Assembly (NCBI GenBank): GCA_964006375.1
Contig: OZ023262.1
Location: 91,585,654-91,649,653 of the forward strand
DNA length: 64,000 nucleotides
Origin: Tillus elongatus
Lineage: Eukaryota > Arthropoda > Insecta > Coleoptera > Cleridae
Direction: 5' to 3'
Position numbers and translations under genes: made by a program. Positions 11,815 through 23,555 of this stretch are shown one piece after another (position 1 is the stretch's first letter; every line of letters starts with the position of its first letter). A model generated the notes under the pieces. It made no database searches. It saw only the letters and a program-made list of their open reading frames with translations, and had not been told where the DNA came from.

Positions 11815-12150
11815 CACAGTTGTCTATAGAAGCATGGATGAGTAAATCTTCAGGCATCAGCGTAAAGCAGACCTGCAACCTCAAGCAACTGCACAATGTC
11901 ATTAACAGAAATGTTGAAAGAGACGGGCCCAAGAACCGAAACCTGAGTCACGTCAGAACTTATGAAAAAGTAATTGTATTTAAAACCACAGAACTCTACA
12001 AAAGCCGCCCTTTTAGAAAAATAAAAATCAAGCAGCCCAATAAGGTGGTCAGAAAATCCATGGCATGAAAGTTTATGTAGAAAAATGTCATGTCATACTG
12101 TCAAACGCCTTGCTAAAATCAAGATATATTACAACAGCCGACAATCATGC
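11815..12150 (-). pseudogene. LINE reverse transcriptase fragment, heavily decayed
   Basis: Read on the minus strand with frameshifts, the sequence gives VVIYLDFSKAFDS (RT block A with the catalytic D). Further on it gives DVTQVSVLGPVSFN and VNDIVQ, then LLYAD, corresponding to the S.GVPQGSVLGPLLF...INDI...YADD order of non-LTR reverse transcriptases. Several stops interrupt it, and the final D of YADD is followed by an altered residue. It is a dead fragment of an unidentified LINE clade. Confidence 0.65.
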
Positions 12151-13049
12151 TATTTTGGCTTTTGAATTTATAATTAATTAATTGCTTCTTGCTCAACAAG
12201 TCGGCAATCTGCTAATTTTATTACCCGGTAATATTTCTGACTCACGAAACGCATATTTTAACAAATTTTCAGTAAACACACTGTCACTTTAGAGATACAA
12301 ATTGATCTGTTTTTTTTTAATTTCAAAGCTTTGCTATAATGTTATGTGGCACAAAGTTATTTATGTGCACCAGGTGTAAGGAGTATGAGGTTTAGTTTAA
12401 AAGCTTTATTTCTAAAATACAAGAAAAAGCACTATATCGCGCATTTCAGTATATACTTTGAGTAGGTATTTAAACACTTGTTCTTTGTGGTTGATTTGTT
12501 ACAAGTAGCTGATGTGTAGGCGTCACTGGATCAAAGTAACTACCGTGCAGTTTAATGGAAGTAGACGACAGTAATATGGCACACATATAGCATCATTAAG
12601 TTTTTAAATAGCCATTTTGCAGGAGCGTAGCTTTGAGTTTTTATGAGGGAGTCATCTGTATGTTCAGAAAACAACCAAATAGCACATATCCAACGATTCG
12701 CTAGAATTAAATAGGTTCCGAACACACCGCCGAACGTTTTACATAACAGGGTGCCCAACCACACAGTTAAGTGGGCAAAACAGGATGTAACGAAATGTTT
12801 GGCATGTAAATTTATGTTATGTTTGTTTATAATATACAGGCTTGGCCTACTGAAAACGAGCTGGAAGCCTTAACTGGCAGGAAAATATTTTGTCGAAAAA
12901 AAGTTTAAGCACGTCAATTTTGTTTGTGAGGGGGACGAACACTAGACGCAAAAACTTACGTCAAAACTTTACCCTCCTTTTTCGAATGGGAATAGGGGTC
13001 ATGTGATATCTCGCTGAAAAGAGCTTCGGATTCCCTATACATTGCTTTT
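12151..13049. other. No recognisable gene
   Basis: Non-coding. 12151-12300 may be further upstream sequence of the decayed LINE. 12830-13040 has a more even base composition and no match elsewhere in the window. No repeat boundary can be placed. Confidence 0.4.
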
Positions 13050-13178
13050 AGTGAATTTTCTTTAAAAAATTCACTAATGAGGAGATCCCGACTTTTGAAT
13101 TTTGAAAAAATTTCTTCAAATGAGCGCTAATTAGCGCCCCTATAACACATATCCGGGCTCAGTTTCGATTTTTATATG

Positions 13179-13239
<61 letters not shown>

Positions 13240-14026
13240 GTCACACCGTTAACTGAAAAATAATAGGCCGATTTTGACAAAATTTGGTGAATACCTTTCT
13301 TTTGTGAGTGGCTTGAATAAGTTTGTTACCCAGGAAAATAGGCCGAGGTTTTCCCGGAAAATTTTGTGTTTTCTTTAAAAAAAGATTCATATCTCCGGAA
13401 ATAACTAAGCAAGGGCAACCGAATTTGATACATCGTTTTTGTATCGTTATAATTAAGCTATGTACCAAAATTTAGCGCTGTAAGTTGAAAGGCAAAAAAG
13501 TTATGGGCATTTAAAGAAAAATAAATTGGGGTTTTTCACAAAACGTCAAAGTGACAATTTAAAACGTCAAAATTGGAAACATTTAGGCAAAGAACTTGAA
13601 TCTGATACGGGCTATAGAAAGAAAATGTCTCAGGAAGAATGTTTTACAAACCCTGAAGTCTTAGTTTCAACCGTCACTGCCCTTCATTTTACTAAAATGT
13701 TTCCAGAAATTTCATTTCAAATAGACGCTTTCTCTGATGCTTGGCAGTAGCCTTAGCTATAGAGTTTATCGTTTATTGGTATATAACTTTTGTCGAATTT
13801 TCGTAAAAAAGCAATAAAGCTCAATATATCCGTTATTCTACAAGATATGAAAAAAATTGTATACATTGATTATAGGGTGTCTTGAGCCACATCTTAAAAA
13901 AAACATTTCTACAATCACAGGGTGGCCGATAAGTCGTTGGTGATACGAATAATTTTTTTTCAGTCGAACACGCCATATGGTATTGCATTTTTGCATTTTC
14001 CATCGAAATATAATGCATGTTTGTAA
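13050..14026. repeat. TA-element, near-complete module series
   Basis: The order is an AGTGAATTTT/AAAATTCACT hairpin (13050-13077), the left-flank module, a TA tract (13186-13237), the right flank (GTCACACCGTTAACTG) and interior modules to about 13790. The CGATAAGTCGTTGGTGATAC module follows near 13930, and the short inverted-repeat element begins directly at 14027. This is the clearest view of the whole series in one orientation. No frame longer than about 75 codons exists. Confidence 0.8.
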
Positions 14027-14360
14027 GTAAAGAAATTCTGGACGCAGAAGGTGCGTTATGGTAGCGAATTTTAATTAAATGCTTCATATTTGAAAAGCTC
14101 AATTTGCTATTAACTTTTAAGGTTGACCAAGAAACAGATTTTTTCGGTTACACTTTAAGTTTACTTTCGGAAATTTTTGTACGTTTTCAAACAATAAAGT
14201 TATTTTGATGAAACATGGCACATTATTTTTACTATATATGTTATACTGGTAATCAAATTTGATGCCTGCTTTTTGAAAAAAAACACACATATTTGCTATT
14301 AAAAACATTTTTATGAAAATTTACTACCATAACGCACTTGCTGCGCCCCGAACTTTTTTA
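14027..14360. mobile_element. Short inverted-repeat element (MITE-like), about 330 bp
   Basis: The left end contains TGGACGCAGAAGGTGCGTTA and the right end CATAACGCACTTGCTGCG, pairing in reverse orientation. It has the same interior as 8806-9127 and, reversed, 40981-41300. It is non-coding. Confidence 0.8.
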
Positions 14361-14444
14361 TTGTTGATGTTCGGTCTATTTGTTTAGAATATATTGAGTA
14401 TTGAAATATCGCTAATGAATTTACCGAGAAATTAAAAAGAACTA

Positions 14445-15484
14445 ATAATAATAATAATATAACCTTTATTTCTTAGTAACAGTTTTTTTTTCTTTTTCTT
14501 TAACGTCGGCCTATTTCCGCGACTATGGCCAATCACCGACGCCAGGGAGCAGTTTCACCTCACTATCCTGGAAATTTTGCCGAACCCCTGTCTTTCTGTA
14601 AGGAGGGTAGGGATCTTTAACGTGCCAACATCGCATGGACACGGGACCGACGGCTTTACGCCCCCTCCGAAGGGCGGAACGTGCAGACATTCAACTTGCT
14701 CAAATACAATGCCAGAACCTCAGTTGATGTTAATTTTACAGTTTGTACTGAGAAAGTGAAAGGAGTACGCCGGGATCGAACCCAGTACCCTTCGGTTCAA
14801 AGGCACACGTTCTTACCTCTGAACCACCGAGGTCCTTCTTAGTAACAGTACATAATTTACAAATTCATATAGTTTTTTACTACGTTAGAATAAAGGACGT
14901 TAAGTATCCCCACTTACCGAAGCTGAAGCTTGTATGTAAGTAAATAGAAAATTACATATAACACATAACATTGTCACTCCGTGTAGAAAAAATACACATA
15001 TACAGCACATAAAAACTACAAAGATAAAAATCGAACTTTCACCGAAATTTATCCATGTTTCATTGTTTGTAGCAGACAACAATGCCTAACCTAACGAGAC
15101 TAAAATTGAAGAACAACAAAAATACATTACAAATAAAATTTAAAGTAACCTAAGTTAAAACAAATAAAACTATAAAAACATAGCGCCAAACAAAGTACTA
15201 CTGTATATAGTTAAAAATAGAAGCAACAAAAAAATAACGCCACAAATTAAAAAATTCTAAAGACTAAAATGTACTATGCTAAATATAAACAATATTAAAC
15301 AGATTCAAATTTAGTTCTGCCTAAGGCACTGAAATATATAAATATAATAGAAAACAATCACAAACCAACTTAAAAAATAAACATAAATTATATAACACAT
15401 GACCCGATGACAAACGCAAGCAACATGGATCAACAGGAGCCCTGACAACATTGGCAATGGAGTACGCACCCAACAGCACGATTC
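14445..15484 (-). other. 3' UTR of LINE, interrupted by a SINE
   Basis: Minus-strand continuation of the LINE coding end at 15485. The AT-rich UTR runs to AAATAAAGG (near 14470, a possible poly(A) signal) and finishes in an (ATT)n/(TTA)n tail at about 14446-14462. The SINE at 14483-14835 sits within its last part. No separate gene lies here. Confidence 0.6.
14483..14835 (-). mobile_element. tRNA-derived SINE, copy 1
   Basis: On the minus strand the head starts near 14835 with a Pol III A-box-like TGGTTCAGAGGTAAGA and a B-box GGTTCGATCC. A central body follows (CCGTCGGTCCCGTG, GTTAAAGATCCCTACC), then a tail GATTGGCCATAGTCGCGG...CGTTAAAG ending in A-rich sequence. It is flanked by a perfect 13-bp duplication TTCTTAGTAACAG at 14470-14482 and 14836-14848, proof of insertion by target-primed retroposition. 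It is closely related to 63624-63979. The tail is shared with the LINE at 28.0-28.65 kb. The parental tRNA cannot be named with confidence. Confidence 0.93.
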
Positions 15485-16890
15485 TTAACCATTTATATCA
15501 AGATGCAGCTTGCTCCTATCCATTCCACTAATCCAGCGTTTTATAAATCTGTTGAACCCACCCAAATGAAGATTTCTAATGTCCTCAGAAAGCTGACTGT
15601 AAAACTTTGCTCCTGTATACAGGAAGCTTCTCTTACCCACAGATTTTATTGGTCTTATACAAATAAATATCCAAAAAGGCACCAACTTAACTAAACTGAC
15701 AGCCAAAGCATCAAAGAAAGGGTCTATTTGAAATGGTTGTTTTGTAAATATTTTAGTAAAATGAAGGGCAATGACGGTTGAATCTGAAACTTAAGGGTTT
15801 ACAGAACACTCTTCTTGCAACATTTTCTTTTCACAATCGGTATTTGTTTCACATTCTATGCCTTAACATTGCCAATTTTGACGTTTAAAATTGCGAGTTT
15901 GACGTTTTGAGGAAAACTCCAAAATCTTATAAATCTCTTGAACCCACCCAAATGAAGATTTCTAATGTCCTCAGAAAGCTGACTGTAAAACTTTGCTCCT
16001 GTATATAAGAAGCTTCTCTTACCCACATATTTTATTGGTCTTATACTAACAAAGTATTGGCATCCCGTATCGTATCCGTGTTGAGGGTGACCCAACCTAC
16101 TGAGGTTTCGATGCACATAAATTAAACATTTTAACACATATAATTGTCTGGTATCCATTACATCTGCTTCCTTAAACAATGCCTAAGTGGGATATATCCT
16201 CGATCTACCATAAATTATTTTTGCACTGTATTAAGTGGGCCCAAGTAGTTTTCAAATACACCTCCCCAGCCAATCATTACGTAACATATAATACTCTGCA
16301 CGAGTGAGAAATACAAAACTCGCAGGTTGCTGATGTCTAGAAAACGTTTCAGGTATTTGAATCTGTCTATCAGGCTTCTTATCTTTTTTAAAACATCAGT
16401 TGTGTGGAAATTCCATCTGAAATGGTTGTCAATCCTTACTCCCAGATAAGACACCGAAGATCCTCTGGTGACAGTAATTGCATCAGTTTCCAATAAACAG
16501 TACGTAGGTAAGCCACTCACGTACGAAGAAAAAGCCAGAAACTTTGTTTTGTTGGTATTAATTGTGAGCATGTTGTAATCAAACCACATCCTAACTTTAC
16601 TTAACTTACTTTCAGCCTTTATCTTTGAATCAGCCCATGTTTCGGCTTCACAATATAGAACAGTATCATCAGCATAGCTTATAATATTTTGGTCATCGAG
16701 TGAAGTAAGTAGATCATTCAACTAGATAACGCACAGTACCGGTCCCAAAATAGAGCCCTGTGGAGCTCCCCAGTCAACTGTGGATAATTGACTGTATACT
16801 CCATTAACTCTCACACAATTGGTTCTGTCGGTAATGTATCTTTTAATCAAATGTGCCTTCAGCCACTCAAAAGCCCTGGTTCTCTAAATC
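15485..16890 (-). pseudogene. CR1/jockey-like LINE, reverse transcriptase and C-terminus
   Basis: On the minus strand, RT begins near 16890 and reads GAPQGSILGPVLCVI, a TAG replacing a codon at about 16720, then LNDLL. It continues with ISYADDTVLYC (catalytic YADD near 16680), KTKFLAFS, VSYLGVRID and the thumb region down to about 16215. The C-terminal segment GKRSFLYTGAKFYSQL...GGF.RFI occurs twice, at about 15940-16040 and 15530-15680, on either side of a foreign module (15707-15922). The last copy ends in a stop at 15485. The protein would have reverse-transcribed its own RNA; stops, frameshifts and the insertion make it dead. Confidence 0.8.
15707..15922. repeat. TA-family interior module inserted in the LINE
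   Basis: The sequence AAGCATCAAAGAAAGGGTC through GACGTTTTGAGGAAAACTCC is the interior module also found at 2.9, 41.3 and 43.1 kb. Both sides carry the same roughly 125-bp LINE segment (CACCCAAATGAAGATTTC to TTATTGGTCTTATAC), so LINE sequence is duplicated around the insertion. Confidence 0.75.
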
Positions 16891-16954
16891 CTGTGACAAG
16901 GCCAGACTTTAAAAGGTCAAAACGCTTCTACACAATCCCAGTCAAGAAAATCGT

Positions 16955-17280
16955 CAAGCATTTAACGACGCAAGAAACCGCTATGTCTACGTGCTTTCTG
17001 AGGCAAAAAACTCGTTTAATAACCACATCAAAAACAAAGTACTCTTAAGCTCCAACGGCGGCAAACCCTTCTGGACTTTTGCTAAATCTATTGGGAATAA
17101 TTTCTGCAAAAGCACGTTCCCACCTCTTGTCTCAGGGGATAAAATTGTTTCTACCGCCCTGGGAAACGCTGAACTTTTTGCTTCGTTGTTCGCCGGCAAT
17201 TCTACTCTCAACTCACCTACAAATGTTCAACCACCAACAGTCCCCAATGTGGCCCATAAAATGACTTTACTAATACGCCG
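16955..17280 (+). pseudogene. LINE fragment upstream of RT, opposite strand
   Basis: The plus strand reads AFNDARNRYVYVLSEAKN, then KPFWTFAKSIGNNFC, then PPLVSGDKIVSTALGNAELF and ASLFAGNST. This is the linker between endonuclease and RT in CR1/jockey-like LINEs (the pattern FW...AK...P.L......A..F...FA.NS). It lies head-to-head with the minus-strand RT at 15485-16890. It is interrupted at about 17260, where an inverted-repeat element end begins. Confidence 0.65.
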
Positions 17281-17585
17281 TATAATAACAGTGTACAATT
17301 CTTATAAAAATTCGCTTCTGTAACGCACCTGCTGCGTCCCGAAACTTTTCTTTGTTCTGCATCTATTTATTAGTTTTTCCAGTAAACAAACCGAGTAGCC
17401 CTTATATTTAGCCTCGTTTTTAATGTACTATTATAGTTCTCTGCTATATATCTACTTTTACTTAAGGAAAATTGTATTAATCTGTTTACTAAAAAATTTA
17501 AACCAGCAGTTTTTTTTGTGTGTGTAGAAGTAAAAGGATGATGTGAGTTATTTGGAATGCAAGGAATCGTGTTATGGTTGGGCAT
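17265..17585. repeat. Inverted-repeat element end and AT-rich flank
   Basis: 17265-17345 carries the long form of the terminal motif (GTACAATTCTTATAAAAATT, then GTAACGCACCTGCTGCGTCC), as at 61.7 kb. 17346-17585 is AT-rich, with nothing recognisable. Confidence 0.65.
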
Positions 17586-17713
17586 TAGTGAATTTTTTTT
17601 TTAATTATTATAAAAAAATCACTAATAGAGAGGTTTCGATGGTGAGACTTTGCAAAAATGTTTTCAAATGAACCCGAACTAGGACCCCTAGAACCCATAT
17701 CTGGGGTCAGTTT

Positions 17714-17793
<80 letters not shown>

Positions 17794-17906
17794 ATATAGT
17801 AAGTTATGCACAGACTTTCGAAGCCCTCACGTTTGGTGCCAATTGTTATGGAATTTCAAAAAATGTAATAAGCTATGGATTTTAAATTTAATTTAATATA
17901 TAGAAT

Positions 17907-17980
<74 letters not shown>
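17586..17980. repeat. TA-element: left-flank module and two TA tracts
   Basis: The hairpin AGTGAATTTTTTTT/AAAAAAATCACTAA is at about 17586-17625, followed by the flank module (GAACCCATATCTGGGGTCAG). The first TA tract is 17717-17790. After 117 bp of unmatched sequence a second tract occupies 17908-17980. Confidence 0.85.
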
Positions 17981-17984
<4 letters not shown>

Positions 17985-18884
17985 TTTCAGTTATATTTTA
18001 GGTATCTTAGCTTTTAACTTTTATTTTCCTGTAAAGTTTAGTGAAATGTGTTGTAAATGTTGTTATTATGAAATATATGTATTTGTGTATGTAACTTACA
18101 CCTGGATGTACTCAATGTATTTTTTTTTTTTACCTGTTTAACACACAGAAAACAACCAATCACATATATGAACTGCCTCTCACCTCAGGGAGCTTAGTAA
18201 GCAAGTGAGTTCAAGTCCCCTTTGGTTTCTTTTTTTATTTTTTGTAATTTCGAAATATTCTGCCCTATCTAATTTCAGTTCTTTCCTTCCAAATACTCAT
18301 ATATGTGTAAAAGAAAACAAAATAAGGCAAAGGTTTCAAATGATCACCAAACTTAATATTTATTACACTTAAAGAACAAATGACAAAAAACCCAATACTT
18401 ATTTGCTATTAATCATGTACTTCTTACTTTTGAATTTAGAGCTCTTTGTTTATTTTTTTAACAATGCCAATAAGAAAAAAAAAAGATCAGTATTATTTGT
18501 TTTAAATTTTTAAGACTACTTATATTTATGACTCTCACGCACTTCCTAAAGCCAAACGGTAACGGCACCTATTGACGTTTGAATGATTTATACAATGCCT
18601 TAGTACTACGTGCAGTCAATGGACGAGTCCCTTCACTGGCTGGGTATGGTTACTGGTTTTTCAAGCCCTTGGTGTGTGAAATGCAAACCAAGATGGTTGT
18701 TTTTTTTTTTACGATGAGACCTCTCTACTTTCGTTTGATGTATTTTGAATTTTGCGAGTTATTTACTATTCTTTTTGAAGCTGGGGATATGTCGCACAAT
18801 AAATGTAAATATTTATTTACTTTACTCACAGTTTATCTGGTCTGTTTCTGAGCTTCCGTGTTGTGACTCCTTTTGATTGTTTAC
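17981..18884. other. No recognisable gene
   Basis: Non-coding AT-rich sequence. Around 18195-18225, GAGTTCAAGTCCCC looks like an isolated Pol III B-box, but no A-box or tRNA fold accompanies it. An open frame of 90 codons at 18579-18851 has no recognisable motif. Confidence 0.4.
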
Positions 18885-19440
18885 TTCTCTTCAAAAATGT
18901 ACCTCCTTCTCGTTTTAAATTTTATAAAAATATTTCAATCCCTTTTTTAATATCAAAAAAATTTCAATCTATCTAATCTTTTAATCAAAATGTCCCCGTC
19001 TAATAATTTAATAATAATCTCAATCTTTTTTTATCTCAAAAATTTTCAATCTGATACTTTTATCAAATTTTTCCCCTCTTTTTATTATTTTTCATACGTA
19101 ACCAGCGTAACTAATCAAAAAACTGTTATCTGCCTGCTTCAAATAAAATATCCTAACAAATTTTAACACAATAATCGTTTTTCATCATCTCCTCGGATAC
19201 ATACATACTTCTGATTGTTGTTAGTCAATGAGAGAATAATTAACCTAACTATAATTTTAGTGTCAGTTTGACGTCTGGCCTAAATAAAAAACAGCTGACT
19301 TAAACATAGGTTATGACATGACATTTCTTAGAATTTAACACTCAAATTTTGACATCTTACTATTCTTAAAGCTAACAATATCCTTAATTCTAACAAACAA
19401 TAACATCTTAAATTACATAACAGCTATCAAACAATAATAC
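18885..19440 (-). repeat. Unclassified repeat R, copy 1
   Basis: Reversed, this matches 24505-25090 over about 550 bp. Shared blocks include AAATGTCATGTCATAACCTA, AAGTCAGCTGTTTTT, TGTCAAACTGACA and a series of ATTATTAGANGGG motifs. It has no coding capacity or clear terminal repeats. Confidence 0.75.
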
Positions 19441-19630
19441 CTTAAACTATCTTATTAAACTTGTCATAGATTTACACCTGCCTTGCCTCCTTTCAACACA
19501 TATATATCTGTAAAATTTAGTTTCTCCCTGCCTTACAGTGCAAAAACATTGCATACACCAAAGGTAAGTTGTTGTTTGTGAATATGTATGTGTATATATG
19601 TATATGTGGCCCCCTTTATTAACCATATCA

Positions 19631-19703
<73 letters not shown>

Positions 19704-19807
19704 TATAAATAAAATCACTAATAGAGAGGTATCGATGGTGAGTCTTGTCTCGATGTTTTCAAATGAGCCCGAACTAGGACCCTAGAACCCATATCCGGGG
19801 TCAGTTT

Positions 19808-19899
<92 letters not shown>

Positions 19900-20590
19900 C
19901 CGTCTGATAATTCAAAAAATAATTAACCGATTTCAATGAAACTCGACAAGTGCCTGTTTTTATTAATGTCTTGGATGAGTTTGTTGGCCAGAAAAATCAG
20001 ACAAAGTTTTCCGGGAAAATTTTCTTTCAAAAAAAAAATTTTTCTTCGAAAATTAACAAAGCTATTTTAATGAAATTTAGTGTATACGTTGCCTTAGGCG
20101 AGACCTTATTAGGTACCAAAATTAAACTTTCTAAGTTTACAGAAAATTGAGTTATTAAAATTTTAATATTTTTTTCCGAAAAAATTTTTTCTCCAAAAAC
20201 TACACAGTTATTTTAATGAAATTTGGTGAATATCTTGCCCTGTGAAAGACCTTACTACTAAAATCAAACGTTCCAAGTTTATAATAAACTGAGTTATTTA
20301 AGTTTGAAACATTTAATAAAAATTCACTACCATAATGCATTTGCTGCGTCCAGAGTTTTTTATCTACATTTCTGTTCAAATTTACATAACCTAATTTCCT
20401 TTCAGCCTAGAAAATTAAATTTTTGTAGGTAATAAAACCTTTATAAAGACAAAATTTGTATTGAGTTTCATCAAAGCAGCGTTATTATTTTAGGAAATAC
20501 TTTTTTTAGGTTTTATGTGTTTTGAGAGATTTTTATGAAAATTCGCTATAGTAACGCACTTGCTACATCCAGACTACTTTGCTTAATGTC
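19441..20590. repeat. TA-element with two TA tracts and two terminal motifs
   Basis: 19441-19626 is unmatched sequence. TA tracts are at 19627-19697 and 19810-19895, with the flank module (GAACCCATATCCGGGGTCAG) between them. The right flank starts near 19896. Interior sequence follows, then the terminal motifs at about 20320-20362 (CATAATGCATTTGCTGCGTC) and 20535-20580 (GTAACGCACTTGCTACATCC). Confidence 0.8.
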
Positions 20591-21829
20591 TCTGCCCACT
20601 TATAATCGTATAATGGACAGGATTTCTGTATTTCAGTATTACTGTATCCGGAAGGGCGCACTTCACAGGTTTCAGTTTTAACAGTGTTAACGTTTTAAGA
20701 GCGACTGATAAACTGGAGTAGTGATCAATTATATTAATTTGGTTCTTCTTGTTTTAATGCAAACAATCCTAAGCTAGGACTACTAATTTTAGAAAAAGCA
20801 CCAAAAACTTTCCAGTTATCTTATAAATGAGCGGAAGTTTCTGCCTTTTTATCTCAGTTTTTCTTCATGATTATAAATTTCATTTTCAGAGATTTTGTCT
20901 CATATGATTGTCAGTGTTCATTCTAGATTCACATGCTCATACAGAAAAGCTAGTTCAAAGTTCCATTTCGGGTTGAGATAGAAGCGGAGAAGGAATGCAA
21001 TTTTCACCTTATCTGGCGCTACCAATATGATCTTCCGCTCGCAGACATGTCTACGTTTATTGGAGCCATTTCCCGCACGACTTCGGTCGTTACCAAACAC
21101 TTAATTATGATTAATGCCCCCTTCTCACCGATATTGAGCCCTATATTTCCATAAAGCCGCATTAACGTCGCAATATCACGCCTATATACAACGCGCTTTA
21201 AGAGTATCGTAAACACTGGGAATTTAGAGAGCTAGGAGGAACGCTCTAAAGAGCAATGCCATCATCGCTGTTATTTGCCAATAAAACTGAACTTTCAAAG
21301 TTATGGTGCAGGGGAGAGAAAACATTAGCGATGCTAATGAAATGGAAAGGAGTCTCTCATGAATATATCACTGTAAGCAGTTATAGTGACAAAGTGCTGA
21401 CTGGAACTGTCGGTAGAATGGGAGCATGTTGCGGGAATTAAATGAAAATTACATTTTATTAGCGCATGAGAATGTAATAAACACCGAGCAAAGAACTGTG
21501 TTTAGAGGAAAGGGTGTTGTTTTTATTTAGTCGATAATTCTGTGAGAGCAGTGTCGGCTCGTGTCGTGGAATATCTGTGGCGTAGCTTTTGATCGAAAAT
21601 ATTCCTCACATATTTCTATAGTTCTGTGTATATTTTGATGAAAAGTATTTTGGATCGATATCAACAGATTGCAGATTGTAGTAGACTGTTTATTGACTTG
21701 TCGAGGTCAATGTGTGCCTCTTCGCGCTTCCAACCCAATAGGTCTTTTGTGCATGACCCTTTATCTAACAGTTGCCCAAAAAATTAAAACTTTTTATGCA
21801 GGCTATTATCTTTTTGGGAGCTATTTTAC
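20591..21829. other. Non-repetitive-looking DNA, no gene
   Basis: Base composition is more balanced than in the flanks and nothing matches other parts of the window. Several short open frames (about 60 codons each, around 20918-21441) carry no motif I recognise and are probably chance. It may be genuine single-copy intergenic DNA. Confidence 0.4.
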
Positions 21830-22092
21830 CTACATACACACTAGGAGACTACTTCTCTGGCTTCACTGTTGAGTTTCGTTTCTGTAGGTGAAGGGCGTAG
21901 CCAGCGCGTAAGCTAACTGGAGCAAGAGGCCCCTATGAATTCTAGATGTTCTCGGATGTTCTTCAACGTTTCTGTGACTAGTTTCGCTGCTTGACAGCAT
22001 CCTCTTCTGGGACAGCGCTGGCTACGCCCTCCACCTACAGAAACGAAACCCAACAGTGAAGCCAGAGAAGTAGTCTCTAAGTCTGTATGTAG
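21830..22092. mobile_element. Foldback element, 263 bp
   Basis: Arms of 78 bp (21830-21907 and 22015-22092) are inverted copies with five mismatches; they contain CTTCTCTGGCTTCACTGTTG and its reverse. The 107-nt centre holds, on the minus strand, GATGCTGTCAAGCAGCGAAA followed by CTAGTC, a stem-GAAA-GTC order resembling a decayed hammerhead (the CTGA part is lost). It is non-coding. Confidence 0.8.
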
Positions 22093-22660
22093 TATGGACC
22101 AGTTTCATCAAGTAAAGGTAGCAACAATCAATGAATTGAAGAGGTCTGCTATTTTACCTATTGCTTGGTGTGTCAAGGTCACACCTTCAATGTATTTGAG
22201 CCATGGCATTGCATAGAAAATGTTCTGTTGTTTCTGCTGCTTCAGTGCAGTTCTGCAATTTTCGCTGTCCATCTCACTTATCTTAACAGGGTGATACCTT
22301 ACTGAGGACTATCCTATAAATAATCCTTTCCTTCTTTGCTGATATGGTGATGAGCCGTTTTGCCTGCATTACGCCTGGAGTTTAGATCCATTATGGCAGC
22401 ATTTGGTTCCTTACCCTAGTATTACGTTCATTTTTTACATGGCTTTTTGTTAAGTCACAGTAGGGCTATAGAAGGGTCTAGAAACCATTATAGGGATAAT
22501 GGTGTTGTTGAGGTTCATTTTTGCAAGGCTATGTGATTTCTAATTTCCTTCAATTCTCTGGTATCCACATGAAAGTTACTTTGTTGTTTGTGGTCAGTTG
22601 CTTGAAGAATGTGTTGCAGTCCCTGACTAGTTTAGGCTAGGTTTTGAAATATCTCAGAGT
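22093..22660 (-). pseudogene. LINE RNase H and C-terminal region, heavily decayed
   Basis: On the minus strand, fragments appear in the order expected for RNase H-bearing LINEs. First is GYQRIEGN near 22560 in place of PGHSGIEGN, then KSHSLAKMN. After about 60 residues comes DSENCRTALKQQKQQNIFYAM, standing for the C-x2-C...H-x4-C knuckle and following sequence. Almost every catalytic and zinc residue has been lost or shifted, and many stops occur. This is an old, inactive insertion; the assignment is by pattern only. Confidence 0.5.
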
Positions 22661-23032
22661 ATTTAGTACTACCCATGTGTCTAAAGGATGTAAATTTCTC
22701 TATTTATAAATCTTCTATGTATGCAGGCTGTCCTATTTTGGTTACAATTTATGGGTATCTCGGTTATTAGTAAGGACTGAACCTTTCGGTTGTCACGAAC
22801 CTGAGCTCCTTTAACAATAAATAGAGAAAATTATTCAATAGCAGCTATTTATTAATATATCTATTGCTAATTTTCCACAAAACAGATGACCTAGATTTAT
22901 GTATTAAAAGAAAATAACATTAGTAAATAATTATTATCCAATAAGCCTATCAGCAAAAACCAACTTTGAAAATCGTAACATAAGCACTGAGGCAATATTG
23001 TAAAAACAAAAGAACTGTATAATGATTTCCAT
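22661..23032. other. No recognisable feature
   Basis: AT-rich non-coding sequence between the decayed LINE and a TA element. Confidence 0.3.
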
Positions 23033-23152
23033 TTTAGTGATTTTTTTTAAAAAAACTCCCTAATGGGGAGATCACAACTTTTGAATTTTGAAAAAATTCC
23101 TTTAAATGAGCGCGAACTAGGGCTTCCAGAGCCCTTATCCGGTGTCAGTTTC

Positions 23153-23242
<90 letters not shown>

Positions 23243-23555
23243 ACCGATAACTCAACAAATAATGGTCCGATTTTGATACAATTTAGCAAGTGCCTTGGAC
23301 ACGTTCGTTAGCCAGGAGAATCTGGTTTACAAAAAAATGTTGGATTTTCTTTTGGAATTCTTTTTATCTCAAAACATAGAAAAACTATGGTAACCAAATT
23401 TGGTACGTAGGTTTACGATATTAGAAGGGAACTATATACCAAAATTTATATTTCTATGTTAAAAGAAAAAAAAAAGGAGTAATAAATTGTTTGGTGCCAA
23501 ATCATTTCTATGAAAATTCACTACTATAACGCAATTGCTGCGTCCAGACTTTTGT
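23033..23555. repeat. TA-element ending in the terminal motif
   Basis: The left-flank module starts near 23033. The TA tract is 23157-23239. The right flank (ATCACACCGATAACTCAACA) and interior lead to AATTCACTACTATAACGCAA and TTGCTGCGTCCAGACTTTTG at the right end. It shows the tract and one terminal repeat in the same element. Confidence 0.85.

Noticed and set aside
18160..18235. B-box-like GAGTTCAAGTCCCC suggesting a tRNA or SINE
   Set aside because: No A-box, no foldable arms and no second copy in the window.
20918..21441. Three open frames of about 60 codons as possible small genes
   Set aside because: Length is expected by chance, they overlap on both strands, and none shows a motif.
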